NCBI GenBank assembly: GCA_963765545.1
Contig: CAVXWW010000004.1
Coordinates: forward strand, 1,860,001-1,924,000
Reading direction: 5' to 3'
DNA from: JARRPM01 sp963765545
GTDB lineage: Bacteria; Pseudomonadota; Gammaproteobacteria; Pseudomonadales; Halieaceae
DNA: 64,000 nucleotides
Part shown: piece after piece, positions 1 to 7,955 of the stretch
Layout of the letters: the number at the start of each line of letters is the position of its first letter
Numbering within the stretch: position 1 is the stretch's first letter
The notes under the pieces: generated by a model
Database searches by the model: none
What the model was told of the DNA's origin: nothing
What the model saw: the letters and a program-made list of their open reading frames with translations, nothing else
Position numbers and translations under genes: made by a program

Positions 1-810
1 TCCTATCTCCTGCATCAGGCCGCGCAGACTCTCGGGTTGATCGTTCAGATCAACCCAGTCCTGTTCCTTGGGTTCATGCCCGCTCTGGTCATCCATGTGA
101 TCAACCCAGGCCACGGTGCGCGGGGACACTTCGTGGGCGATTGCCCGGGGCGTGGGATCAAAACCCACCAACTGGGTGAGCTGGCCATAGAGACCGAAGT
201 CGCCTGCCGCCGGGCGATTGCCCAGCATGAACTTCTGGTTGGCCAGGTGATTTTCCATGGCGGCCAGGAAACGCCGATAGCTGGCGTCGATAACAGGTGC
301 GGTAGTGTCATTGGAACCCACCACGTAAAGGCGGTTGATCTGGCGATCTTCTACAAAGTGCTTGAATTGTGCGTGGGCATCCTTGGGCAGGCTCACATCC
401 ATTCCCAACGGCAACAGCGTACCGGCATTATCCGCATCCACTTGCGGGTACCAGCGGTAATGAAACATGTATTTGGTGCACCACTCGTCGGCAAAATCCT
501 CGATCAGGTAATCGATAAAGGCCAGCGCCGGGTTCTCCGGCAGTACCGAACGGCCGGGGTACATCTCCTCCAGGCGGCGGATGATCGGCGTGGAGTCAGT
601 TGTAGCCTTGAGACCAGTCACTTCCTCGAAAAAGAACGTGGGCATGAAAATCGGCTTCGGCTTCTCCACCCCAAGCGCATCACATGCCTGCTCAGGCTGA
701 CCCCAGCTAATCGCATAAGGCACGCGCCGGTAGCGCAGCAGTGCCACCATCTTCCGGGTATAGGGCGAGCCTGTGCCCCCCACCAAACGGATCGGTTGCT
801 GTGCCGTCAT
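1..810 (-). CDS. Glutathione S-transferase-like protein, 3' end outside the window
   Basis: The minus strand is open from an ATG at 810 to the window edge, giving 270 codons without a stop; the C-terminus is missing. The N-terminus has a thioredoxin-fold GST_N pattern (GSPYTRKMVALLRYRRVPY, residues 14-32, with S15 where many GSTs activate glutathione). A helical GST_C-like half contains FMLGNRPAAGDFGLYGQ, the usual N-capping-box region. Probable role is glutathione conjugation or thioether/ring chemistry on a hydrophobic substrate; the substrate is unknown. It is divergent from another GST at 965, with an inverted-repeat operator candidate between them, and resembles the long GSTs at 965 and 12691. 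A large ORF on the opposite strand is its shadow. Confidence 0.85.
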   Translation of the reverse strand, partial: MTAQQPIRLVGGTGSPYTRKMVALLRYRRVPYAISWGQPEQACDALGVEKPKPIFMPTFFFEEVTGLKATTDSTPIIRRLEEMYPGRSVLPENPALAFIDYLIEDFADEWCTKYMFHYRWYPQVDADNAGTLLPLGMDVSLPKDAHAQFKHFVEDRQINRLYVVGSNDTTAPVIDASYRRFLAAMENHLANQKFMLGNRPAAGDFGLYGQLTQLVGFDPTPRAIAHEVSPRTVAWVDHMDDQSGHEPKEQDWVDLNDQPESLRGLMQEIG

Positions 811-877
811 GTCCACTCCTCCTCTATCTCCGATGAAATTAGCGGGACGCGACCCGCTCACTCCACCCCAATCATAT

Positions 878-894
878 TGACACACTTACTGTCA
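878..894. promoter_or_regulatory. Candidate TetR operator, site A
   Basis: TGACACACTTACTGTCA is a 17-bp imperfect inverted repeat (TGACA...TGTCA) between two divergent GST genes. It agrees at 13 of 17 positions with the site at 17002-17018 read on the minus strand. It overlaps a plausible plus-strand -35 box (TTGACA, 877-882), whose -10 partner is weak. It is the weakest-matching member of the proposed operator family. Confidence 0.5.
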
Positions 895-964
895 TTATGT
901 AAACCTGCCTCTGCAACAAATCGGGTATATGCGCGGCACCTACCGCCACACACAGGAGCACCCC

Positions 965-2008
965 ATGTACAGAGGCGACTACCAACTCATCGGCAGCGAG
1001 ATGAGCTTCTTTACCCGCAAGTTGGAAGCCCAGCTCCGGTGCCAGCAGATACCGTGGCGCTACCGTTTCAAGACCGAAGAGCGCAAAGCGGAGCTGGAAG
1101 CTAAAGCAGGTACCCACTTCATCCCCCTGCTGATGACCCCCGACAAGTGGCTGATTCACGATACTATCGCCATCGGCCCCATGCTTAGCGAACGCTTCAG
1201 GGAACGCGCGGCCATACCCGAAACACCGCTGCAGCGCGCGTGCTGCTACATCCTGGAGGACGCCTTCAACCACTGGCTGGGCCGCGTATGCGTACACTCC
1301 CGCTGGAGCTACCCGGACAACGTCACCTGGGTCGGCCCCAGATTCGGGGCCAACATGATACTGGACCGTTCCATTGATGAACCCTTCTCGGAAGCGGAAC
1401 TGGAACAGCTGGCCCCTATCGGTCCGATGATGTACGAAGGATTCGGTAAAGGCGTGTGCGAGGTTAATGGCGCAGGACCAGACCAGGCCGCTGCCGTAAA
1501 AGGTGACTTCAGGCATATGATGAACGCCCTGGCCATTCACTTCGCCAGTAACGACTTTTTGCTGGGCGACAGGCCCTGCCTGGCGGATTTCGCCCTGGCC
1601 GGTGCCAGCAAGGCCCACTTTATATGCGACCCGGAGCCGAAAAGCTGGCTGGGGGAACACAGTGCCATGCTGCATGAATATACCAGGCGCTTTTTCAGTG
1701 AGTGGCAGGGTGAACTCGCCCCCTGGCCTGCGGATGATCAGGTACCGGATACCCTGCAGATCGTACTGGACTACCTGCAAGGCAGCTACTACCAGTCGGC
1801 GACGGCAAACATTGCCGCCGGCCTTGCCGGTGAGAAATATTACGAGTTCGACTACGGCTTCGGCACCACCCGGGCGCGCACCCAGAAACGCCTGAACCTG
1901 GCCAGACTTCATGTACAGGACGAACTGCAGCGACTGGGGGCAGGCAAAAATACCGACATCCAGGAACTGTTCGCCGGACGCGGTATCCTGGAGCACTACC
2001 TGGCCTAA
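965..2008 (+). CDS. Glutathione S-transferase-like protein (347 aa)
   Basis: The protein has an N-terminal thioredoxin-like half (GSEMSFFTRKLEAQLRCQQIPW, with the cis-Pro region THFIPLLMTPDKWLIHD) and a long helical C-terminal half containing FLLGDRPCLADFALAG, typical of GST_C. At 347 residues it is much longer than a canonical ~210-residue GST, like its relatives at 1-810 and 12691-13818. ATG 965 was chosen because an AGGAG lies just upstream; an in-frame ATG at 929 lacks one. It is followed by a palindromic repeat and the membrane protein at 2077. Substrate unknown; detoxification or a catabolic step is inferred from context. Confidence 0.85.
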   Translation: MYRGDYQLIGSEMSFFTRKLEAQLRCQQIPWRYRFKTEERKAELEAKAGTHFIPLLMTPDKWLIHDTIAIGPMLSERFRERAAIPETPLQRACCYILEDAFNHWLGRVCVHSRWSYPDNVTWVGPRFGANMILDRSIDEPFSEAELEQLAPIGPMMYEGFGKGVCEVNGAGPDQAAAVKGDFRHMMNALAIHFASNDFLLGDRPCLADFALAGASKAHFICDPEPKSWLGEHSAMLHEYTRRFFSEWQGELAPWPADDQVPDTLQIVLDYLQGSYYQSATANIAAGLAGEKYYEFDYGFGTTRARTQKRLNLARLHVQDELQRLGAGKNTDIQELFAGRGILEHYLA

Positions 2009-2055
2009 AACCGGGGACAGACCACAATCTTTCTTGGTGGCCTGTCCCCGGTTTT
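2007..2055. repeat. Palindromic intergenic repeat, copy 1
   Basis: Left arm AAAACCGGGGACAGACCAC (2007-2025) pairs with a right arm at 2036-2055 with about one mismatch, making a ~19-bp stem with a short loop. It belongs to a family with the core GGGACAGACCAC found at several points in this window. It could act as a bidirectional terminator or an mRNA-end stabiliser. Confidence 0.8.
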
Positions 2056-2076
2056 ACAACACAAAAGGAAACACCC

Positions 2077-2715
2077 ATGTCCACGCGCTTGAAAATCTGG
2101 CTGCTCCCCGCCCTGCTCTATGCTGTCTTTGTTTTCTGGTATACCGACTTGGGCGGCCCCTTGAGCGACACTGAAGTCGATCAATTCGTGGCCACCATGA
2201 AAACCAACGGCAGCCACACCGAAGTAATAGCCTTTATTGAAAAATTCGCCCGGCAAGACAGCGGACGCCAGTTCCTGATGGTGAACAATATCGACATGAA
2301 CGAGAACCCACCGGATGTCGAGGGCGCCAAGCCCGGCGAAAGCGCCTCCGACCTCATGGCACGCTACATGAAACACATGATACCCGCGCTACTGGCCCGC
2401 GCCTGCCACCCGGTACTCATGGGCCCTGCTGTCTATCCCACCATGGATCTGGTCGGCATTGAGGGGGCTGAAAACTGGGACCAGGCCGCACTGTTTCGCT
2501 ATCGCAGCCGCCGCGCCTTCCTTGAAATCGTCACCAATCCCGCATTCATGGGAAAACATCATTTCAAGACCGCGGCGCTGGAGAAAACCATCGCCTACCC
2601 GATTGAAACCGACCTCTATCTCGGCGACCCCAGGCTTTTGCTGGGGCTTATGCTGCTCGCAGTGACCGCATTGATCGACGGTTGGCGGCTTTCGCGACAA
2701 CGGGCCAATAGCTAA
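2077..2715 (+). CDS. Membrane-anchored DUF1330-like protein (212 aa)
   Basis: There is an N-terminal transmembrane segment (residues ~6-24), a soluble domain, and a second hydrophobic segment near 186-204 before a basic tail. The soluble part has the pattern QFLMVNNIDMN ... LFRYRSRRAFLEIV, which resembles the MVNLLKF...Y pattern of the DUF1330/dimeric alpha-beta barrel protein at 4504. A full-length paralogue lies at 4972-5598 and a broken copy at 43381-43581. The start has AAGGA upstream. Biochemical function is unknown; constant association with sulfatase and GST genes suggests a role in the same uptake or degradation process. Confidence 0.75.
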   Translation: MSTRLKIWLLPALLYAVFVFWYTDLGGPLSDTEVDQFVATMKTNGSHTEVIAFIEKFARQDSGRQFLMVNNIDMNENPPDVEGAKPGESASDLMARYMKHMIPALLARACHPVLMGPAVYPTMDLVGIEGAENWDQAALFRYRSRRAFLEIVTNPAFMGKHHFKTAALEKTIAYPIETDLYLGDPRLLLGLMLLAVTALIDGWRLSRQRANS

Positions 2716-2775
2716 AAGCTTAGATCGTGACGTCCTTCGAAACCGCTGCTGCAGCCAGAAACGCCGGAGAAACCC

Positions 2776-2825
2776 AGGGGACAGACCACGATTTTTTTTG
2801 ACTCATGAATCGTAGTCTGTCCCCC
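2776..2825. repeat. Palindromic intergenic repeat, copy 2
   Basis: GGGGACAGACCACGATT (2777-2793) pairs with AATCGTAGTCTGTCCCC (2808-2824) with one mismatch. It sits between convergent genes (2077 plus, 2831 minus). The loop is T-rich and T-runs follow on the plus side, so termination in this position is plausible. Confidence 0.8.
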
Positions 2826-2830
2826 ATTTT

Positions 2831-4507
2831 TTAATTGGGGGTGTAGACGTACTCGTCACCCTCGACAAACTTTTCGGCCAGGGTTTTGTCGACCATTACA
2901 GGCATTTGCGTCACGGACTCGTAAAGTGGACCACGAGAACTCGCCTGGTGTGCCGCAAGCAAGGCCTCCAGCTCTTCCAGTTTGTCCGGGTGGCTGGCCG
3001 CCAGGTTATTCTGCTCGGTGGGATCCTCCGCCAGGTTATGCAGCCATTTCTGCATGCCGTCGGTGGGGCGATCATTGACCTGCAGTTTCCAGTCGCCATG
3101 GCGCACCACCTGGTAGTGACCGTTCTGCCAGAATAGGGTTTCGCGGTTCCAGTTGCCGGCCGCCTCCCCTGTCGCCAGCGGCAACAGATCCAAACCGTCG
3201 ATGGCAACCCCTTCAGGTTGCGGCGCTCCAGCGGCGGACGCCAGAGTAGGCATCATGTCGATGTGCGCGACAGGCGTATCCACCGATGTACCGGCAGCAA
3301 TTCTGGCCGGCCATTTCACAAACATCGGTACACGCAGACCACCTTCAAACATGGTGATTTTCCAGCCGCGGAACGGACTGTTCACATCAGGGATGCCGAT
3401 ATAACCGGCACCGCCATTGTCGCTGGTGAATACCACCACCGTATTGTCGGCGATGCCCTCTTCTTCCAGGGTATCGAGAATGCGGCTGACACTGCGGTCA
3501 ACCGCGCGAATCATGCCCGCGTAAACCCGCTTGCGGTGGGGCTCAATGCCGTTGAGCGCATCGTAGTCCTCGCGCGTTGCCTGCAACGGCGTATGTGGCC
3601 CCCAGTGGGCCAGGTAGAGAAAGAAGGGACGGTTCTTGTTGGCCTTGATCACCTTGATGGATTCGTCGGTCCAGTAGTCGGTCAGGTAGCCACCGGGTTT
3701 GAATTTGTCCGCGTCACCAGAGTTATAGCTCGCTGAAAATCCCATGCCGGCCCAGAGAAATCTGTCTATCGGGTCAAAGGAGAGTTTGGCGTTAACCACA
3801 TTGGGGTCGTCTTCGGGCAAATACAAACCGCTTTGCATCAGCAGGCTGTCATCAAAGCCCTGCTCGTGCGGTGCCATGCCGTTTGCGCGACCCAGGTGCC
3901 ATTTGCCGATGTGAGCAGTGTAATAGCCTGCCGCTTTGAGTGTTTCGGCGATGGTCACTTCGGAAGCTGGCAAACCCTTTAGCTCATAGGGCGGCTGACT
4001 TTCCTCGAGCGCCTCATCATAAACACTTGGTGGTAAACCACTATCCATGGTTGAGGCAACAACACCGACTATTTTAGCCATGCCTGCGGGCGTTGGGGTA
4101 AATTCAAAGCCGGTACGCGTGGGGTACCGCCCGGTCATCATCATTGCCCTGGACGGCGCGCAGGTGCTGGCGCCGGAATAGGATTGGGTGAACACCGCGC
4201 CTTCGGCAGCCAGCCGGTCAATGCCGGGCGTCTGCATGCCGCCGACGCCTCCACCGAAGGTGGAAATATCGTTATAGCCAAGGTCGTCGGCCACGATAAG
4301 AATGATATTGGGTGGCTGCTCACCGCTTGCGGCAGTCGGTTCAGCAGGCCCCTGTTGCCAGGGGATTTCCCGGGTGGGAGCAACATCGGCATACCTCTGG
4401 CTCGACTGGTACTTGGCCAGTGCCAGTATGATGTCGGCACGCTTGGACCAGGCGATAACGCCCCCGACCAAGACGACCACCAATAGAGAGACAAGGAACT
4501 TTTTCAT
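2831..4507 (-). CDS. Arylsulfatase-type sulfatase, membrane-anchored (558 aa)
   Basis: This is a formylglycine-dependent sulfatase of the alkaline phosphatase superfamily. It has an N-terminal hydrophobic anchor or signal (residues 4-20), metal-site DD at 74-75 in LIVADDLGYND, and signature STCAPSRAMMMTGRYPTRTG with C116 as the residue converted to formylglycine. Further conserved parts are GKWHLG and VVFTSDNGG. It probably hydrolyses a sulfate ester in the periplasm. It is last in the minus operon; its ATG overlaps the stop of the DUF1330 gene (ATGA), implying coupling. A degraded paralogue with about 80% nucleotide similarity by eye lies at 44294-44998. No anaerobic maturase is present here. 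Substrate unknown. Confidence 0.92.
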   Translation of the reverse strand: MKKFLVSLLVVVLVGGVIAWSKRADIILALAKYQSSQRYADVAPTREIPWQQGPAEPTAASGEQPPNIILIVADDLGYNDISTFGGGVGGMQTPGIDRLAAEGAVFTQSYSGASTCAPSRAMMMTGRYPTRTGFEFTPTPAGMAKIVGVVASTMDSGLPPSVYDEALEESQPPYELKGLPASEVTIAETLKAAGYYTAHIGKWHLGRANGMAPHEQGFDDSLLMQSGLYLPEDDPNVVNAKLSFDPIDRFLWAGMGFSASYNSGDADKFKPGGYLTDYWTDESIKVIKANKNRPFFLYLAHWGPHTPLQATREDYDALNGIEPHRKRVYAGMIRAVDRSVSRILDTLEEEGIADNTVVVFTSDNGGAGYIGIPDVNSPFRGWKITMFEGGLRVPMFVKWPARIAAGTSVDTPVAHIDMMPTLASAAGAPQPEGVAIDGLDLLPLATGEAAGNWNRETLFWQNGHYQVVRHGDWKLQVNDRPTDGMQKWLHNLAEDPTEQNNLAASHPDKLEELEALLAAHQASSRGPLYESVTQMPVMVDKTLAEKFVEGDEYVYTPN

Positions 4508-4941
4508 TGGGAGTCACCCTCCAACCACTGGCCCGCAAGCCCGGTGGTTTCGATATTGAGTTGGCCCGCCAATCCGGCGGCACGGTGTACTGAGATTTCC
4601 TGCATCTCGGGTGATTGCATCACCTCAAACATCGCCTGGCGTGAAGGCCAGACCGCCAGCCCGACCATGTCCCATAGCTCCTCTACCTCGCCAAGCATCA
4701 GGCGCTTCACTTCGCCCCAGAAACCGATGCCCCCGCCAATGCCTTCCAGCAATTTCTTTACGCCCTGCTCATACAACTCGTAGGCCTCTCGACCGGTAAG
4801 AGCGGTTTCGCGGCCATCCTCATACTCGGCTTGTTCCCTGAACTTCAACAAGTTAACCATGCAGATCGGGCCCTCGGCGCCTGGCTCCAGAAAGCCCTTT
4901 ATCTGCTCTTCATTGGGGTACACTTTGTTGAGGACTTCCAT
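4504..4941 (-). CDS. DUF1330 family protein (145 aa)
   Basis: The pattern GPICMVNLLKFREQAEYEDG ... GREAYELYEQGVKKLL...GG is typical of DUF1330 proteins, which adopt a dimeric alpha-beta barrel fold. There is no signal peptide, so it is cytosolic. AGGAG lies seven bases before the ATG. It lies between a membrane-anchored relative (4972-5598) and the sulfatase, overlapping the latter by four bases. Members are usually of unknown function; a small-molecule isomerase or oxygenase-like role is only a guess. Confidence 0.85.
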   Translation of the reverse strand: MEVLNKVYPNEEQIKGFLEPGAEGPICMVNLLKFREQAEYEDGRETALTGREAYELYEQGVKKLLEGIGGGIGFWGEVKRLMLGEVEELWDMVGLAVWPSRQAMFEVMQSPEMQEISVHRAAGLAGQLNIETTGLAGQWLEGDSQ

Positions 4942-4971
4942 GGTTATCTCCTCTAATTGAGTTCGTGTGCG

Positions 4972-5598
4972 TTAATTCAAGGCCAGTTGCAACAACGCGG
5001 CGCCAAGCGCCAGCACCAGGGCAACCGTGACTCTCGGCGACGCATATAGGGCTGCCTGGGGTTGCGTTGGGAAAGCATAGGTCTGTTTCAAAGCAGCAAT
5101 TTTGTATTTGTGAATCCCGTCAAAAGCCGGGTGGGCGATTGAAGCCTGCATAGCGTCCCGCCGTGAACGGTAGCGAATCAGCCCCGCAGCATGCCAGCCG
5201 GGGTTCGGTGGTGTGTTCCAGGCGTCCACGTAGCCACCGACAGCGCGCGACACCAACACCGGATGCCCGGCACGCCGAAGGAGTGTGTTCATCAGAGGTT
5301 TGAAATACTCTTGCACCACTTCCTGTGCCGTCACACCCTCCCCCGTATCCGGGTGCGTCACCGGCGAGGGATTGAACTGGATCAGGTTGACCATAATGAA
5401 TTCCTTGCCGTCATCCTGCTCCATAAACTGACGGACGACTGCGATGTCTTGCTTATCCGCGCCGTCGGCGGCGCGCCGCTCCAGGATGCTGACAAAATGC
5501 GCTACTTCCTTATCGGTCAGCGGCTTCCTTACTCCGTCATACCACAGACGAAAAGCCAGATAAACCACCAGCGCCCCTACCCAGATTGCAATAGGCAT
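4972..5598 (-). CDS. Membrane-anchored DUF1330-like protein (208 aa)
   Basis: This is a paralogue of the 2077-2715 product with the same layout: N-terminal membrane segment (MPIAIWVGALVVYLAFRLWY), soluble domain with EFIMVNLIQFN and LIRYRSRRDAM, and a C-terminal hydrophobic segment (VTVALVLALGAALLQLAL). Its ATG overlaps the stop of the upstream SDR remnant (TAATG), so it is translationally coupled. Function unknown. Three copies of this family in one window, each next to sulfatase or GST genes, make it a marker of this pathway. Confidence 0.75.
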   Translation of the reverse strand: MPIAIWVGALVVYLAFRLWYDGVRKPLTDKEVAHFVSILERRAADGADKQDIAVVRQFMEQDDGKEFIMVNLIQFNPSPVTHPDTGEGVTAQEVVQEYFKPLMNTLLRRAGHPVLVSRAVGGYVDAWNTPPNPGWHAAGLIRYRSRRDAMQASIAHPAFDGIHKYKIAALKQTYAFPTQPQAALYASPRVTVALVLALGAALLQLALN

Positions 5599-5936
5599 TA
5601 TTCTGCTCCCCCGTCCTGCTCACCTGACATGGCAAGGTGCAGGCGGTTCATACCCTTGATCCAGCGATCGTAGTCGCCGGTTTTACGCTGCATATAGGTT
5701 TCCACTTCAGGGTGCGGCAGGATAAGAAATGATTCCTTTTCCAACCCCTCAATAACGATATCGGCAAGCTGTTCTGATTCCATCATCCCGTCCCCGGATG
5801 CTGCCCCACCCACCTGATTGAGCAGGCCCGCGGCGACCACCTGTCTGGCGCCCTCGGCGACAAACTTTTCCACCAGCGCCCGGCCTATGCTACTGCCGGC
5901 ACCTGTAACAACGATAATTTTTCCGTTTAAATTCAT
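5598..5936 (-). pseudogene. Short-chain dehydrogenase with large internal deletion (112 aa)
   Basis: The N-terminus is a normal SDR start (KIIVVTGAGSSIGRALVEKFVAEGA, residues 6-30, Rossmann glycine motif). The C-terminus also looks like an SDR end (IVIEGLEKESFLILPHPEV...YDRWIKGMNRL). The middle, including the NAG motif and the Ser-Tyr-Lys catalytic residues, is missing, apparently by an in-frame deletion near residues 35-50. A normal SDR is about 250 residues. The remnant is still open and coupled to the next gene, so it may persist as a translational leader, but it cannot be an active dehydrogenase. Confidence 0.7.
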
Positions 5937-5998
5937 TTACCTATTTTTCCCTTTACCTAGACAACGGCGCTCTTTATCAAGTGTTGTTACCGAAGACA

Positions 5999-6703
5999 TT
6001 ACGAATCCTCGCTGCTGAAAAACGCAATTCGCTTGCCCCTGGGCTGGGGAACTTTATGTTCCTCGGGCAGGGTGCAGATCCTGTCCATATGGGTGGTACT
6101 GCCGTCTGCATACTCCCACACCAGTTGGTCGCCTTCCATGTAGCGCTTGACGACCACCGGCCCCCAACCAAAAACGTGAAAATCCAGCACCCCGTTATTC
6201 CAGATCATGCTGGCTGAGGTGCGCATGCAGTACTCGTTGTTGCCGATCGTGAACAGCACCGAACCCTCGGTATCGTCAGTATTGAGGCCTGCCGTACTGT
6301 TGGGGCCATAGTCGTGAATAATCCCACTGGCAGTCACCACCACACGGCTGCCGCACTGCTCCACCCGCTCCACGTGCCCCACATGACCGCCCTTTACCCC
6401 CAACCACAGACCCCGGATATCGTCCGCGCCCTCTGGCAATGGCTCGGTGCACTGGGCCAGGATCGGCAGGGGGAAATGCGAGTAGCCGCAGCCCGGGGTA
6501 TTGCCCTTGGGTATATCCGCCGCCAGTTTGCCGCTGCCGTCGAGTTCCGGCAAATCACAGTAATTGAGAGTACTGCCGTCACCCGCCAGGGTGACGGGAT
6601 CCGTGGTCAGTGGCGGCCGTGAAGAAAAGTATCCCAGCCAGAACAGAAACAGGAACAGGCAGAGCGGCACCACGACAAGGGCGGCGAGTATTTTCTTCAT
6701 CAT
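5999..6703 (-). CDS. Membrane-anchored cysteine-rich protein of unknown function (234 aa)
   Basis: No family was recognised. An N-terminal hydrophobic segment (MMKKILAALVVVPLCLFLFLFWLG, ~5-25) should anchor it to the inner membrane or act as a signal. The rest looks periplasmic, with several cysteines spread through the chain (NYCDL, GCGYS, QCTEP, EQCGS, EYCMR, RICTL) that could form disulfides. The second half (FTIGNNEYCMRTSASMIWNNGVLDFHVFGWGPVVVKRY) is rich in beta-type sequence. It lies in the dehydrogenase/sulfatase operon, just after a palindromic repeat. Function unknown. Confidence 0.75.
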   Translation of the reverse strand: MMKKILAALVVVPLCLFLFLFWLGYFSSRPPLTTDPVTLAGDGSTLNYCDLPELDGSGKLAADIPKGNTPGCGYSHFPLPILAQCTEPLPEGADDIRGLWLGVKGGHVGHVERVEQCGSRVVVTASGIIHDYGPNSTAGLNTDDTEGSVLFTIGNNEYCMRTSASMIWNNGVLDFHVFGWGPVVVKRYMEGDQLVWEYADGSTTHMDRICTLPEEHKVPQPRGKRIAFFSSEDS

Positions 6704-6728
6704 GGCGCTTCGATTCCCATATTCTATT

Positions 6729-6767
6729 TGGGACAGACCACGTTTACTAACACGTGGTCTGTGCCCC
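6729..6767. repeat. Palindromic intergenic repeat, copy 3
   Basis: GGGACAGACCACGT (6730-6743) faces ACGTGGTCTGTGCCC (6752-6766). It lies within the minus operon between the stop of an acyl-CoA dehydrogenase and the ATG at 6703. There is no T-run on the minus-strand 3' side, so efficient intrinsic termination of the operon is unlikely here. Confidence 0.8.
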
Positions 6768-6769
6768 TT

Positions 6770-7933
6770 TTAGGCGGCGGCTGCGGCGACTGGCTGTTTC
6801 TCCCCGGCGTTCACCAGCGCGGAGAAGCGTTGCTGCTGATAGTCGGCATCTCCGAACAGGGTGTTGGCGATCATCAGGCGCTTGACGTAGGAGCCTACCG
6901 AGAGCTCCTCGGTCATACCCATGCCGCCGTGCATCTGGATACCCTCACCGCCGATCTTGCGGCCGGCGCGGCCCACCATCACTTTCAGCGCCAGCAGGCT
7001 GCGCTGCGCATCCTCATCACCTGCATCCAGTGCACATACCGCGCGGTAGAGCAGCGATTTGGTATTCTCACAGGCGGCGAACATATCCACCATGCGGTGT
7101 TGCAGCGCCTGGAAGGAACCGATATGGGTGCCGAACTGTTTGCGGGTTTTGAGGTATTCCAGAGTCTGGGCATTGAGGGATTCCATGGCACCCAGCGCGT
7201 CTGCAGCAACGGCGAGTACCGCCTGGTCTACCACGGGGCTCATCAGCGCATAACCCTCACCGGGTCCGCCGATAACGGCTTCGGCGGTGACGTTTTCCAG
7301 CGTAATATTGGCCGCTTCGCGCCCGTCGGTCATGCGGTAGGCAGTGGTGGTCACACCTTCGGCGAACCCGTCAACCAAAAACAGGCTCAGGCCATTTTCG
7401 TCTGATTGCTCACCGGAGCTGCGCGCGAGCACCACCAGCTTCTGCGCGGCGCCGCCGTTGAGTACCACCGTTTTTTCACCGTTGAGTAGCCAGTTCACCC
7501 CATCCTGCCGGGCCCGGGTTTTTACATCGGTAATCGCATAGCGGCTTTGTCGCTCGGTGAAGGCAAAGGCCCCCTGCAGTTCACCGGCCACTATCTGCGG
7601 TATCAGTTCGTTCTTCAGTTCCTCGCTGGCACCGGCCTGCAACAGCCCACCAAACAGCAGCACTGTCGGCAGGAAAGGCTCCGCCACCAGGCCGCGGCCA
7701 AACTCCTGCATGATGACCATGGTATCGACCGTGCCGCCGCCAAAACCGCCGTACTCCTCGGCAAAGGGGATGGACAGCCAGCCCAGTTCCGCAAATTGCT
7801 GCCAGTTGTCCGCACTGAAACCGTGCTGTAGCGCCACCGTCTCATTGCGCTTGTCGAAGGCGTAGGTAGCCTGGACGAAGCGCGCAACGCTGTCCTGGAT
7901 CATGGTCTGTTCTTCGGAAAGATTAAAATTCAT
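6770..7933 (-). CDS. Acyl-CoA dehydrogenase, small-subunit type (387 aa)
   Basis: This is an FAD-dependent acyl-CoA dehydrogenase: N-terminal helical domain (LSEEQTMIQDSVARFV), middle beta domain (AFAFTERQSRYAITDVKTRA), and C-terminal helical domain (KTRKQFGTHIGSFQALQHRMVDM; QMHGGMGMTEELSVGSYVKRL). It resembles the smaller partner of two-gene dehydrogenases such as PimD-like and steroid side-chain (FadE28/FadE29-like) systems. AAGGAG lies before the ATG. It lies 22 bp after the larger dehydrogenase gene at 7956, so a heteromeric enzyme oxidising an acyl-CoA at the alpha-beta position is likely. Substrate not determinable from sequence. Confidence 0.9.
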   Translation of the reverse strand: MNFNLSEEQTMIQDSVARFVQATYAFDKRNETVALQHGFSADNWQQFAELGWLSIPFAEEYGGFGGGTVDTMVIMQEFGRGLVAEPFLPTVLLFGGLLQAGASEELKNELIPQIVAGELQGAFAFTERQSRYAITDVKTRARQDGVNWLLNGEKTVVLNGGAAQKLVVLARSSGEQSDENGLSLFLVDGFAEGVTTTAYRMTDGREAANITLENVTAEAVIGGPGEGYALMSPVVDQAVLAVAADALGAMESLNAQTLEYLKTRKQFGTHIGSFQALQHRMVDMFAACENTKSLLYRAVCALDAGDEDAQRSLLALKVMVGRAGRKIGGEGIQMHGGMGMTEELSVGSYVKRLMIANTLFGDADYQQQRFSALVNAGEKQPVAAAAA

Positions 7934-7955
7934 CGCATTTCTCCTTGCGTTCTAC

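Noticed and set aside
37..1104. 355-codon plus-strand reading at the window start
   Set aside because: It is antisense to the partial GST at 1-810 and the start of the GST at 965, whose protein motifs are clear; it has no ribosome-binding site or recognisable domain.
872..1996. 374-codon minus-strand reading
   Set aside because: Shadow of the GST at 965-2008 with no motif of its own.
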